Positions 8,229 to 16,597 of a stretch of DNA of 64,000 nt are shown here, one piece after another. Position numbers and translations under genes: made by a program. The notes beneath the pieces are model-generated. The model was not told the DNA's origin, ran no database searches, and saw only the letters and a list, made by a program, of their open reading frames with translations. Numbering within the stretch: position 1 is the first letter of the stretch; each line of letters opens with the position of its first letter. The DNA lies in the NCBI RefSeq assembly GCF_022170825.1, contig NZ_CP081878.1, forward strand, positions 1,948,001-2,012,000. The letters run 5' to 3'. The DNA comes from Exiguobacterium acetylicum. Lineage in GTDB: Bacteria > Bacillota > Bacilli > Exiguobacteriales > Exiguobacteriaceae.

Positions 8229-9298
8229 TATTGACCGGCTCCTTTCGCTTTTTTAGATTCTTTCTTAACCGTGAACTTCTCGATGACGAGACGAATCGCA
8301 TAACCGGAAGCAACGAAGATGATGATGAACGCAATGATGATCTTGATTAATTCAGGTGGAATACCAATCTGTTGCATCGACAGACCACCGATATTGAGTC
8401 CAGCAAACAATAGTGCTGCGAGGACGACACCGATCGGGTTGTTCGCACCTAATAAGGCAACCGCGATCCCATCAAATCCTACTCCAGTGAAGGAAGCATT
8501 CAATGTCATGTTTTGGAACGTTCCAAGACCTTCCATCGCTCCAGCAAGACCAGCAAATACACCTGAAATGACGAACGATAAGATGATGTTACGGTTAACG
8601 CCCATCCCTGCATATTCAGCTGCATTTTTATTGAATCCAACTGCCCGGAGTTCATACCCAAGCGTTGTCTTCCAAAGAATGAACCAGAATACAAGCGCTG
8701 CGATGACAGCAATGAAAATCCCGTTATGCAACCGTGAGAAATCCGTGAGTTCTTGTAAGAACGGTGAAGCAAGAGATGCAGATTCCTTAACGGATTCCGT
8801 CCGTTCGTTCGTAATTCCGATGACGTGACGTAAAATGTCATTTGTGACGTACAACGCGATATAGTTCATCATGATCGACGTGATAACTTCGTGCACGTGG
8901 AACTTCGCTTTTAAGATACCAGGAATCGATGCCCAAAGTGCACCAGCTAATCCTGCACCGATTAACGCAAGTGGTAAATGAATCGCGGTCGGTAAATCAA
9001 ACTCGATCCCGATCCAGACTGCAACCATCCAGCCGACGAGTACTTGACCTTCAACCCCGATGTTAAAGAGTCCAGTCCGGAAGGCAAACGCGACTGCAAG
9101 ACCGGCAAAGATCAACGGAGCTGCTGCTCGTAATGTTTCACCGATGCTATACGGTTCACCAAAAATACCGTAGAATAACTGATCAAAACCGGCGATTGGA
9201 TCGTATCCGCCGATGAGCATGACGATCGCCCCGACGACCATTCCAAGGATGATGGAAAGAATCGGAATGAGGATGCCGTAAAAACGCTCTAACTTCAT
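8228..9298 (-). CDS. nupP: Nucleoside ABC transporter permease, NupP type
   Basis: 356-residue integral membrane permease, longer partner of NupQ. The N-terminal helix is followed by RTGLFNIGVEGQVLVG, the signature of this branched-chain-like permease family, and a coupling loop ELRAVGFNKNAAEYAGMGVNRNI. A short basic tail (KFTVKKESKKAKGAGQ) closes the protein. The start ATG overlaps the nupO stop (ATGA at 9295-9298), and its stop overlaps the nupQ start, so the three genes are translationally coupled. Confidence 0.92.
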   Translation of the reverse strand: MKLERFYGILIPILSIILGMVVGAIVMLIGGYDPIAGFDQLFYGIFGEPYSIGETLRAAAPLIFAGLAVAFAFRTGLFNIGVEGQVLVGWMVAVWIGIEFDLPTAIHLPLALIGAGLAGALWASIPGILKAKFHVHEVITSIMMNYIALYVTNDILRHVIGITNERTESVKESASLASPFLQELTDFSRLHNGIFIAVIAALVFWFILWKTTLGYELRAVGFNKNAAEYAGMGVNRNIILSFVISGVFAGLAGAMEGLGTFQNMTLNASFTGVGFDGIAVALLGANNPIGVVLAALLFAGLNIGGLSMQQIGIPPELIKIIIAFIIIFVASGYAIRLVIEKFTVKKESKKAKGAGQ

Positions 9299-10824
9299 GA
9301 ATGACCTACCTCCTCTTTCTTACCGCCGGCCATCAGGAAGCCAAGCTCGATCTCATTCGTTTCTTTTGGATCCAAGAAGGCAACTGTTTTTCCTTCGTAA
9401 AGAACAGCAATTCGGTCCGACACTTGAAGAATTTCTTCGAGTTCGAATGAAATCAACAAGACAGCGCGACCTTTTTCACGTTCGAGAACTAACTGTTCAT
9501 GAATGAACTCGATTGCTCCGACATCAAGACCACGTGTCGGCTGTGCAGCAATCAATAGATCCGGTGAACGATCGACTTCACGCGCAATGATCGCTTTCTG
9601 TTGGTTACCGCCTGACAATGCACGAGCAAACGTCTCCGGACTTGGAGTTCGGACGTCGAACTTCTCGATGAGCGTTTTGGCTTTTTCCATGACTTGTTTA
9701 TAGTTCATGATGCCTGCTTTTGAATATGGTTGTTTGTAATACGTTTGCAAGACCATGTTATGTCCGATTGAATAATCGAGGACAAGTCCGTGTTTATGAC
9801 GGTCTTGTGGGATATGACCGACACCAGACTCTGTCACTTTACGTGGTTTTAAGTTTTTGATTGATTTATTGTTGAGGAAAATCTCACCGCTGTCTGCTTT
9901 ACGAAGACCTGTGATCGCCTCAATCAATTCTGTTTGCCCGTTTCCATCGATTCCGGCAATTCCGACGATCTCTCCGGCACGAATGTCGAGATTTAATCCA
10001 TCGACGGCTTTGATGCCGCGACTGTCCTTAACGACCAAGTCCTTGATGTCGAGAACAAGTTCTTGTGGAGTTGCCTTGGAATACTCCGCATTAAAGTTTA
10101 CTTCACGACCTACCATCATTTCAGCAAGACGCGACTGTGTCATCGTCTCATCGATATCGACCGTGCCAATATATTTACCACGGCGAATCGTCGTACAGCG
10201 ATCAGCTACTTCCATGATTTCTTTCAGTTTATGCGTGATGAGAATGATTGACTTTCCTTCTGCAATCAAACGATTCATGATTTGAATCAATTCTTTGATC
10301 TCTTGCGGTGTCAAGACAGCAGATGGTTCATCGAAGATCAAGATGTCTGCACCACGGTACAACGTCTTCAAAATTTCAACACGTTGCTGCATTCCAACTG
10401 AAATATCCTCGATTTTTGCATCAGGATCAACAGCAAGACCATACTGTTCAGAAATCTGGCGTACCTTCTCACGTGCAGATGCACGGTCAATCTTAATTCC
10501 TGCGCGTGGTTCTGCACCTAAAATGATGTTTTCAGTAACAGTGAAATTTTGAACGAGCATGAAGTGTTGGTGCACCATGCCGATTCCAAGATCGTTCGCG
10601 ACGTTTGGACTCGTAATATTGACTTTTTCACCACGTACACGAATTTCTCCAGCCTCAGGCTGATACAAACCAAATAAGACGTTCATCAGCGTCGATTTTC
10701 CGGCACCGTTTTCACCAAGTAAAGCGTGAATCTCACCTTTCCGAAGCTGGAGCGTGATGTTATCATTTGCGACGAAACTGCCAAACTCTTTTCTGATGTT
10801 TAGCATCTCAATGACGTATTCCAA
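9295..10824 (-). CDS. nupO: Nucleoside ABC transporter ATPase, tandem nucleotide-binding domains
   Basis: 509-residue cytoplasmic ATPase with two ABC domains in one chain, as in RbsA/NupO. The first domain has Walker A GENGAGKST (about residues 37-45), signature SVGMQQRVE and Walker B ILIFDEPSAVLTP. The second has a degenerate Walker A GIDGNGQTE and signature LSGGNQQK. It powers the NupP-NupQ channel. The start is TTG at 10824, supported by GGGAGTGG six bases upstream. A hairpin between nupN and nupO probably lowers its expression relative to the binding protein. Confidence 0.93.
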   Translation of the reverse strand: MEYVIEMLNIRKEFGSFVANDNITLQLRKGEIHALLGENGAGKSTLMNVLFGLYQPEAGEIRVRGEKVNITSPNVANDLGIGMVHQHFMLVQNFTVTENIILGAEPRAGIKIDRASAREKVRQISEQYGLAVDPDAKIEDISVGMQQRVEILKTLYRGADILIFDEPSAVLTPQEIKELIQIMNRLIAEGKSIILITHKLKEIMEVADRCTTIRRGKYIGTVDIDETMTQSRLAEMMVGREVNFNAEYSKATPQELVLDIKDLVVKDSRGIKAVDGLNLDIRAGEIVGIAGIDGNGQTELIEAITGLRKADSGEIFLNNKSIKNLKPRKVTESGVGHIPQDRHKHGLVLDYSIGHNMVLQTYYKQPYSKAGIMNYKQVMEKAKTLIEKFDVRTPSPETFARALSGGNQQKAIIAREVDRSPDLLIAAQPTRGLDVGAIEFIHEQLVLEREKGRAVLLISFELEEILQVSDRIAVLYEGKTVAFLDPKETNEIELGFLMAGGKKEEVGHS

Positions 10825-10848
10825 GAAAATCCACTCCCATGTTTAGTT

Positions 10849-10882
10849 TAAAAGGGGGAGTCGCAATGCTAGCGACCCCCGC
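10849..10882 (-). terminator. Leaky terminator between nupN and nupO
   Basis: Minus strand GGGGGTCGC pairs with GCGAC-T-CCCCC (one bulge) around TAGCATT and is followed by TTTTAAAC. It lies in the 66-base gap between binding protein and ATPase genes, the usual site for partial termination that gives excess binding protein. Confidence 0.7.
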
Positions 10883-10890
10883 TTTCATTA

Positions 10891-11964
10891 TTATTTCAGT
10901 GACGCTTCGTATTCTTTGTACTCGTCGTCTGTCGCTGGGACTTTGATGTCGCCATCGATGATTTGTTTTTTGTACTCTTCGACTTTGTCGAGTGCATCTT
11001 TCGCAACGTTGTCTTTCGAAGGTGCGATATCAACACCACCGTCTTTCAGACCGAACTCAACGACTTTACCTGCAGGGAAGTTACCGTCTTTCGTGTCTTT
11101 TGCAACTTGCTCAACAGCTGTATCCACACGTTTAACCATTGACGTCAATGTGACGTTCTCAGGCATGCCTTCTTCAACTTGGTCACGGTCTACACCGATA
11201 ACCCAAACGTCTTCGCCGTTTTTCTTACGGTTTTTCGCTTCTGTAAATACCCCTTGTCCTGTACCACCAGCTGCGTGATAGATGACATCGACTTTTTTAC
11301 CGTACATACCTGAAGCGATTGCTTGTCCTTTTTCAGCAGCGTTGAAGTCTTCTGCATACTGTACTTCGATGTCTGCTTCTGGGTTGACAGCTTTAACGCC
11401 TGCTTTGAATCCACTTTCGAACTTCTTGATCAAGTCAGAGTTAACACCGCCGACGAATCCGACTTTATCTGATTTCGTCGTTAAACCAGCAACGACACCA
11501 ACGAGGAACGAACCTTCGTTTTCTTTGAAGACGATTGACGCAACGTTTGGTTTGTCAACGACCATATCGACGAGAGCGAAGTTGCTCTTTTTGAACTGAT
11601 CCGCTACTTTACCGATATCTTCAGCCATCAAGAAACCAATACCGAGGATCAAGTCATATTTCGCACGCGCTAATTGCTGAAGGTTTGGTTGGTAATCCGA
11701 TTGTTTTGCAGACTGAAGATATTTGTAGCCAGTGCCTTCTTTTAAGTCATTATCTTTTCCGAACTTCTGGATACCTTCCCAAGCAGATTGGTTGAATGAC
11801 TTATCATCCACGCCGCCTGTATCTGTAACCATTGCAACTTTAAAGCCTTCTGACTCACTGCCGCTTCCTGAATCTTTCGAATCGTCGTTGCCACCACATG
11901 CTGCAAGGACCGAACTCATTGCTAAACCTGTTGCTGCTAATGCGAGAAGTGACTTCTTTTTCAT
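10891..11964 (-). CDS. nupN: BMP-family nucleoside-binding lipoprotein
   Basis: Surface lipoprotein that binds nucleosides for the NupOPQ importer. The 357-residue protein starts with a lysine-rich lipoprotein signal ending in the lipobox SSVLAAC, so C22 or so would be lipidated. The mature part has the BMP fold signatures VTDTGGVDDKSFNQSAWEG near the N-terminus, YHAAGGTGQGVF and IGVDRDQ. I chose the ATG at 11964 because AAAGGGGA lies 8 bases upstream; the open frame extends 11 codons further without a ribosome site. It is closely related to the BMP gene at 13036-14049. Confidence 0.94.
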   Translation of the reverse strand: MKKKSLLALAATGLAMSSVLAACGGNDDSKDSGSGSESEGFKVAMVTDTGGVDDKSFNQSAWEGIQKFGKDNDLKEGTGYKYLQSAKQSDYQPNLQQLARAKYDLILGIGFLMAEDIGKVADQFKKSNFALVDMVVDKPNVASIVFKENEGSFLVGVVAGLTTKSDKVGFVGGVNSDLIKKFESGFKAGVKAVNPEADIEVQYAEDFNAAEKGQAIASGMYGKKVDVIYHAAGGTGQGVFTEAKNRKKNGEDVWVIGVDRDQVEEGMPENVTLTSMVKRVDTAVEQVAKDTKDGNFPAGKVVEFGLKDGGVDIAPSKDNVAKDALDKVEEYKKQIIDGDIKVPATDDEYKEYEASLK

Positions 11965-12057
11965 CTGGAAAATCCCCTTTCGAATATGGTCATACAAAGT
12001 TCAAGACTACGTCTAGCACCTGAGGCTGGCGATGAGGAGCGTTACGTAGGTTATGAC

Positions 12058-12071
12058 GGAAAGCGCTTTCA
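12058..12071 (-). promoter_or_regulatory. cre-like CcpA site upstream of nupN
   Basis: Minus strand TGAAAGCGCTTTCC matches the cre consensus except at the last base. It lies between the gntR stop and the nupN start, about 95 bases before the nupN ATG, where CcpA binding could block transcription coming through gntR. Confidence 0.6.
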
Positions 12072-12093
12072 GTATTCATCCTAAAACAATGGC

Positions 12094-12813
12094 TCACACA
12101 CGTTTACGGATGACGTGGAAATCAAACTTATCTGCTCGGAAATAGTTCGCTGAAAAAAGAACGGAACGATCGAGCTCATCATAATGCGTTTGACGCAATG
12201 CGAGCAAAGGTTGGTCCGTATGTAATTGTTCAGCGATTTTCGGATCAATACGTGGCTCGATATGCGTCACAGCATGTGTGACACGTCGTCCAAGTTCTTT
12301 TTCTAAAGCATCGAATAATGATGTCGAAGAGGTGAACTGCTCTTCATTTTTAATATAATGGCTTGGAATCTTATCGATACAATAGACAACAGGAACATCT
12401 CCTGCGAGTCGGATTCGTTCGATTCGATAAACCAATTCATCCGGACCAAGTTGAAAGCGTTCTCGGTCGCGCTCAGTCGGTTGGACCATCTCGGATGATA
12501 ACACTTCTGATGTCGGAACCATACCTGCGCGCGCAATCATTTCTGTTACGCTGTACAACTCCTCAATACCAGAAGTAAACGGTGGTCTTGCATTGATAAA
12601 CGTACCGACACCGTGTTTACGGATGACGATGTTCTCATCTTCAAGAATTCGTAATGCCTCTCGAAGAGTAGCTCGACTGACGCCAAGTTGCTTTGAAAGT
12701 TCAAACTCTGAAGGGAGCTTCTCGCCTTCCTTGTAAACGCCGTCATCGATGTCAGACTTGATTTTTTCAATCACACGTAAATAAAGCAAACGATGATCTA
12801 ATTTAATCGACAT
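12094..12813 (-). CDS. GntR/HutC-family transcription regulator
   Basis: 239-residue regulator with an N-terminal GntR winged helix (about residues 10-75, including the LPSEFELSKQLGVSRATLREALRILED helix-turn-helix and GVGTFI wing) and a C-terminal UTRA effector domain (about 95-235, with VYRIERIRLAGDVPVV and a final SANYFRADKFDF). It probably senses a nucleoside or a related metabolite and controls the surrounding transporter genes. Start ATG at 12813 follows GGAG by 7 bases; the frame is open 34 codons further upstream but includes the promoter. Its position next to ftsK/spoIIIE matches ymfC of B. subtilis. Two copies of a TCAGA-N2-TCTGA palindrome flank its promoter, which suggests autoregulation. 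Confidence 0.9.
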   Translation of the reverse strand: MSIKLDHRLLYLRVIEKIKSDIDDGVYKEGEKLPSEFELSKQLGVSRATLREALRILEDENIVIRKHGVGTFINARPPFTSGIEELYSVTEMIARAGMVPTSEVLSSEMVQPTERDRERFQLGPDELVYRIERIRLAGDVPVVYCIDKIPSHYIKNEEQFTSSTSLFDALEKELGRRVTHAVTHIEPRIDPKIAEQLHTDQPLLALRQTHYDELDRSVLFSANYFRADKFDFHVIRKRV

Positions 12814-12850
12814 GACGCATCTCCATCCTCTATCTAGTTGTAACCAGTGC

Positions 12851-12862
12851 TCAGACTTCTGA
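12851..12862. promoter_or_regulatory. Candidate GntR operator, downstream copy
   Basis: TCAGACTTCTGA is a palindrome TCAGA-N2-TCTGA. It lies about 20-30 bases downstream of the expected gntR transcript start. The same pattern recurs at 12931-12942 and 14177-14188. Confidence 0.5.
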
Positions 12863-12886
12863 CGTATGAGAACTCCAGCCAAGATA

Positions 12887-12915
12887 AGTATATGACGCCC
12901 AACACAATCCTGCAA
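12887..12915 (-). promoter_or_regulatory. Sigma-A promoter of gntR (and probably nupNOPQ)
   Basis: Minus strand TTGCAG, 17 bases, TATACT. The -10 is consensus. It is bracketed by two candidate operators. No terminator separates gntR from nupN, so transcripts may continue into the transporter operon. Confidence 0.8.
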
Positions 12916-12930
12916 TCATTTTGTAACAGG

Positions 12931-12947
12931 TTAGAAGTCTGACTTCT
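12931..12947. promoter_or_regulatory. Candidate GntR operator, upstream copy
   Basis: TTAGAAGTCTGA fits the TCAGA-N2-TCTGA pattern with one mismatch and is extended to a 15-base perfect inverted repeat AGAAGTC-T-GACTTCT. It lies 15 bases upstream of the -35 of gntR. Confidence 0.5.
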
Positions 12948-12989
12948 GGCGCTTTTGTAACCCTTTTCATAACGCAATCAATAATGGAA

Positions 12990-13026
12990 GAAAATAGGGC
13001 ATTCTACCTAAGAATGCCCTCTCTTT
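12990..13026 (-). terminator. Terminator of the upstream BMP gene
   Basis: AGGGCATTCT and AGAATGCCCT pair perfectly around a 5-base loop. The minus strand continues ATTTTCTT; the plus strand continues CTCTCTTTTTT. It follows the BMP gene stop at 13036, so that gene is monocistronic. Confidence 0.85.
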
Positions 13027-13035
13027 TTTCAACGC

Positions 13036-14049
13036 TTATTGCTCAGGTACTTCGATTTTTCCAGAAACGACGTCCGCTTTTGCTTTTTCAAGCGCCGTCA
13101 TCGTCTTCTTCGCAATTTTTTCTGATGGTACGACATCAACGCCATCTTCTTTCAGACCATATCGAATTGTTTTTCCACCCTCGAGTTTACCGTCTTTCGC
13201 TGCGTTTGCTGTATCTTCGACTGCGCGATCAACACGCTTGATGACAGATGTCAATGTTACGTCTTCAGGCATACCTTCTTCTTTTTGGTCACGGTCAACA
13301 CCGATAACCGAAACATCTTCACCATTTTTCTTACGGTTCTTCGCTTCCGTGAAGACACCATTCCCTGTCCCACCTGCTGCTGGGAAGATGATATCTGCTC
13401 CTTTACCGTACATACCAGCTGCGATTGCTTGACCTTTTTCTGGCGCTGCGAAATCTTCAGCATACTGAACATCAATTTTGATCTTCGGATTGACGGATTT
13501 AGCACCTGCTTCGAAACCAGCACGGAACCGCTCAATGACGTCCATCTTCATCCCACCAACGAAACCGATGTGATCCTTTTTTGTTTCCATTGCAGCAACG
13601 ATCCCCGCGAGGTACGCTCCTTCATTTTCCTTGAATGTGATCGAAGTGACGTTTTTCCCTTCAACAACGTTATCAACGATCGCAAATTGTGTGTCTTTAA
13701 ATTGATCAGCAACTGTTTTGATATCCTCATTGAACGTGTTTCCGATTCCGAAGACTAAATCTTCTCCACCACGAGCGAGACGCGATAAATTCGGCTGATA
13801 ATCTTGTTGCGATTTAGATTGTAGATAAGAGAATCCTTCGTTTTTTTGAAGTTTGTTGTCTTTTCCGTATGCTTGAAGTCCTTCCCAAGCGGACTGGTTG
13901 AACGATTTGTCATCGATTCCGCCCTTGTCTGCTACCATTGCAACAGAGAACTGATCTTTTTGATCGGCTTTCTCGCCTGAACCACCACAAGCAGCAAGGC
14001 CGACCGTTGCTACTGACATCATCGATACGATTACGTGTTTCTTCTTCAT
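13036..14049 (-). CDS. Second BMP-family nucleoside-binding lipoprotein
   Basis: 337-residue surface lipoprotein, a paralogue of NupN with closely matching stretches throughout (GGIDDKSFNQSAWEGLQAYG, QYAEDF, AAGGTGNGVFTEAKNRKKNG, VIGVDRDQ). The signal ends in a lipobox VGLAAC. It has no ATPase or permease of its own nearby and most likely feeds the NupOPQ importer with a different affinity or ligand. The ATG at 14049 lies 9 bases after GGAG; an ATG three codons earlier abuts the ribosome site and is less likely. It has its own promoter, a candidate GntR operator, a perfect cre and its own terminator. Confidence 0.92.
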   Translation of the reverse strand: MKKKHVIVSMMSVATVGLAACGGSGEKADQKDQFSVAMVADKGGIDDKSFNQSAWEGLQAYGKDNKLQKNEGFSYLQSKSQQDYQPNLSRLARGGEDLVFGIGNTFNEDIKTVADQFKDTQFAIVDNVVEGKNVTSITFKENEGAYLAGIVAAMETKKDHIGFVGGMKMDVIERFRAGFEAGAKSVNPKIKIDVQYAEDFAAPEKGQAIAAGMYGKGADIIFPAAGGTGNGVFTEAKNRKKNGEDVSVIGVDRDQKEEGMPEDVTLTSVIKRVDRAVEDTANAAKDGKLEGGKTIRYGLKEDGVDVVPSEKIAKKTMTALEKAKADVVSGKIEVPEQ

Positions 14050-14072
14050 CTTATCCATCTCCTCTGCATTTA

Positions 14073-14086
14073 TGAGAGCGCTTTCA
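14073..14086 (-). promoter_or_regulatory. Perfect cre site in the leader of the second BMP gene
   Basis: Minus strand TGAAAGCGCTCTCA or plus TGAGAGCGCTTTCA; the first matches TGWAANCGNTNWCA at every defined position. It lies between the promoter (14149-14177) and the start codon, a roadblock position for CcpA repression. Confidence 0.75.
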
Positions 14087-14148
14087 TTATCTATTTGTGA
14101 AAAAGTCGCTCCCAGACCTTAGTCGAAGGTCGGTCTCTCATATGACTG

Positions 14149-14177
14149 AGTATGCCAAAAAGTCTTTCGAAAATCAA
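14149..14177 (-). promoter_or_regulatory. Sigma-A promoter of the second BMP gene
   Basis: Minus strand TTGATT, 17 bases, CATACT. The candidate operator at 14177-14188 abuts the -35. The rest of the 331-base gap 14050-14380 holds the cre site and the ftsK terminator; no gene is visible. Confidence 0.75.
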
Positions 14178-14188
14178 CAGACGTCTGA
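14177..14188. promoter_or_regulatory. Candidate GntR operator at the BMP promoter
   Basis: ACAGACGTCTGA contains the 10-base perfect palindrome CAGACGTCTG and matches the operator-like sites near gntR. It touches the -35 hexamer, so a bound repressor would exclude RNA polymerase. Confidence 0.55.
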
Positions 14189-14331
14189 CAACTATTTTCA
14201 TGAAAGCGATTTTATTTTTGATTGATTCAAGATTTTTCCCAGTCATTTCTATTTATACAAAATCATACTCTGTTTTGATCCTTTATATTTTTATATGAAA
14301 GAGGTTCCTCCTTCTATCAAGCCATTATTCT

Positions 14332-14369
14332 AAAAAAGAAAAGAAGCCCCGGAATAATCCGCGACTTCC
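14332..14369 (-). terminator. Terminator after ftsK
   Basis: Minus strand GAAGTCGCGG pairs with CCGGGGCTTC (one mismatch, one wobble) around ATTATT and is followed by TTTTCTTTTTT. Confidence 0.82.
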
Positions 14370-14380
14370 TTTTCACTCGA

Positions 14381-16528
14381 TTAACGTCCCATGACCCGAC
14401 GTGGTTTCGATCCTTCAGACGGACCAATCAGACCGTTTTCTTCTAACGCATCAATCAGACGGGCTGCTCGGTTATATCCAATCCGATACTTTCGTTGAAT
14501 CATCGATGTCGATGCCGTCTCTTGGGTCAGAATGAACTGGACGACTTCATCATAGAGTGGATCGTCTACTTCTGTTTCCCCTTCCGGTACATCTTTTGGA
14601 ATCATCGCTTCAACATATTGTGCCTTTTGTTGACTGATGACATGATTGACGACCTTCTCGACTTCTTCGTCTGATAGGAAGGCTCCTTGGACTCGGACCG
14701 GCTTGTTCATACCATTTCCAAGTAACAACATATCACCACGTCCAAGCAACTTATCGGCACCTCCCGTATCGAGGATCGTCCGCGAATCGGTCGCACTCGA
14801 GACACTAAAGGCAATACGTGATGGAATGTTCGCTTTGATGACACCCGTGATGATATCGACGCTCGGTCGTTGCGTCGCGATGACCATATGAATTCCTGCC
14901 GCCCGCGCCATTTGTGCAAGGCGCATGATTGCATCTTCGACTTCGTTTGACGCAACCATCATTAAGTCAGCTAACTCATCGACAATGACGACGATATACG
15001 GTAATCGTTGATGAACTTTTTCCTCTGCGTTCATCTTATCAATCAATGCATTGTAGCCCTCAATGTTTCGTGCGCCGTTTTGGCTGAAGATCTCATAACG
15101 GCGTTCCATTTCCGAGACGACTTGTTTTAACGCCTGTGCCGCTTTTTTCGGATCCGTGACGACTGGTGCTAAGAGATGCGGAATTCCATTATAGACATTT
15201 AACTCGACCATTTTCGGATCAATCATCATCAGACGGACTTCATCCGGTCGTGCGCGCATTAATATCGAGACAATCATCCCGTTGATACAGACCGATTTAC
15301 CAGAACCGGTCGATCCGGCAACTAAGACGTGCGGCATCTTATTCAACTTTGCCGTTACCGTTTCACCAGAAATACTTCGTCCAAGCGCTACAAGTAATCG
15401 ATCACTGTCCGACTGTACACTTTCTGCGCCTAATACTTCTCGAAGGGAAACCATCGCGACTTCACGGTTCGGAACTTCAATCCCAACGGCCGCTTTTCCC
15501 GGAATCGGTGCTTCGATCCGGATATCCTTCGCCGCTAACGCAAGCGCTAAATCATCGGCGAGTCCGGTGATTCGGCTAAGCTTGATGCCCTGCTTTGGTT
15601 CAATTTCATATTTCGTGACACTCGGTCCTAAGTGAATTTTTAAGACCTTTGCTCCGATTCCGAATGATTTTAAGGTCGCAATCAATTTCGTCGCGTTATC
15701 CTTTAGTCGTTTATTCTCACCCGATAAGTCTTTTGACGTCGGCTCGGCTAATAAATCAAGCGATGGGAGTTGATATCCATCCGGTGTCTCCGTCATCGTC
15801 AATGGTCCTTGTGTCTCCGCTGCTTGCGGTTCAACGTGATCAGCAAAACCAATGATTGGTACGTCTTGAATGTTGACCGAAGGATCTTCTGCTTCTTGTT
15901 CCGTTTCGGTTGGTTCTTCAACAGTTGCCGGTCGCAGCGTCTTCGGTTTTTTCTCACGAACAGGTTTCGGTGTCAGCTCTTTTTCGATACGAGGACGAGG
16001 TGTCCGTTCACGATGACGAAACTCTTCTATGCGTTCCCGAAGTCCGAGCCAGAGTTCTCCATAGAACGTTGGTCGCAGTAAATGAACGGCTGTACCGATG
16101 AAGAACAGTCCAATCAAAAAGGCACCACTGCTTGAGATGTAATAGGCCGCATTTTGGTAAAGCCATCCGTTTAAGATACCGCGGGGTGCACCAAGTAGCA
16201 AATCGATCCAGACGACTGAACCGATCAGTAGCATGGACCATGCCCATTTCTGCGCGCGTGAAGCAGCCGATAGTAGTAAGAGTAAGACGGCACCAATTCC
16301 TCCATATAATAAGGAGCCAAACTGACCGATCAATCGTTCTCCTCCGTCTGCTAGTGTCAGTCCGACTTTTCCAAACTCCCCAAATGCGAGGACGAAGGCA
16401 AGCAGTGAGATGATTGCGATAATGGTCGCATATGTACGATAAGCAATCGGCTGACGTTGTTTCTTCGCTGCCGGTCGTTTCCGTGGCGGCGTTTTTTTTC
16501 GTACAGGTTTTCGTTTCGTCGTCGCCAT
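14381..16528 (-). CDS. FtsK/SpoIIIE-family DNA translocase
   Basis: Septum-located DNA pump that moves chromosomal DNA out of the closing division septum. The 715-residue protein has a basic N-terminus (1-28), four membrane helices within about 29-150, a charged proline-rich linker (150-260), an alpha/beta motor with Walker A GSTGSGKS at 405-412 and Walker [16 protein letters not shown], and a C-terminal gamma winged helix (about 650-715, [21 protein letters not shown]) that reads DNA polarity sequences. Locus position between RNase J and a ymfC-like gene equals spoIIIE of B. subtilis, but no sporulation genes accompany it, so a role in cell division is likely. ATG at 16528 has GGAGGG upstream. 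Confidence 0.94.
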   Translation of the reverse strand: MATTKRKPVRKKTPPRKRPAAKKQRQPIAYRTYATIIAIISLLAFVLAFGEFGKVGLTLADGGERLIGQFGSLLYGGIGAVLLLLLSAASRAQKWAWSMLLIGSVVWIDLLLGAPRGILNGWLYQNAAYYISSSGAFLIGLFFIGTAVHLLRPTFYGELWLGLRERIEEFRHRERTPRPRIEKELTPKPVREKKPKTLRPATVEEPTETEQEAEDPSVNIQDVPIIGFADHVEPQAAETQGPLTMTETPDGYQLPSLDLLAEPTSKDLSGENKRLKDNATKLIATLKSFGIGAKVLKIHLGPSVTKYEIEPKQGIKLSRITGLADDLALALAAKDIRIEAPIPGKAAVGIEVPNREVAMVSLREVLGAESVQSDSDRLLVALGRSISGETVTAKLNKMPHVLVAGSTGSGKSVCINGMIVSILMRARPDEVRLMMIDPKMVELNVYNGIPHLLAPVVTDPKKAAQALKQVVSEMERRYEIFSQNGARNIEGYNALIDKMNAEEKVHQRLPYIVVIVDELADLMMVASNEVEDAIMRLAQMARAAGIHMVIATQRPSVDIITGVIKANIPSRIAFSVSSATDSRTILDTGGADKLLGRGDMLLLGNGMNKPVRVQGAFLSDEEVEKVVNHVISQQKAQYVEAMIPKDVPEGETEVDDPLYDEVVQFILTQETASTSMIQRKYRIGYNRAARLIDALEENGLIGPSEGSKPRRVMGR

Positions 16529-16546
16529 ACGTCAATCCCTCCTGAT

Positions 16547-16591
16547 GAAAAAACGACTCAGTGGACCAGGTATTGGTCAATCTGAGCCGCT
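16547..16591 (-). terminator. Terminator between rnjB and ftsK
   Basis: Minus strand CGGCTCAG...CTGAGTCG with an inner GACC/TGGTC-type pairing, followed by TTTTTTC. It ends about 20 bases before the ftsK start, so ftsK is read by read-through or from an unseen promoter. Confidence 0.8.
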
Positions 16592-16597
16592 TGTTTG

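Noticed and set aside
8319-8828. 169-codon plus-strand open frame opposite nupP
   Set aside because: Shadow of the permease gene; repetitive N, T, P and A composition and no family features.
12005-12015. AGAC-TAC-GTCT palindrome upstream of nupN as a fourth GntR operator
   Set aside because: Spacing between half-sites is 3 and the outer bases differ from the TCAGA-N2-TCTGA sites.
16008-16580. 190-codon minus-strand frame overlapping ftsK start
   Set aside because: Out of frame with ftsK, rich in W, R and C, crosses the rnjB terminator; ftsK explains the region.
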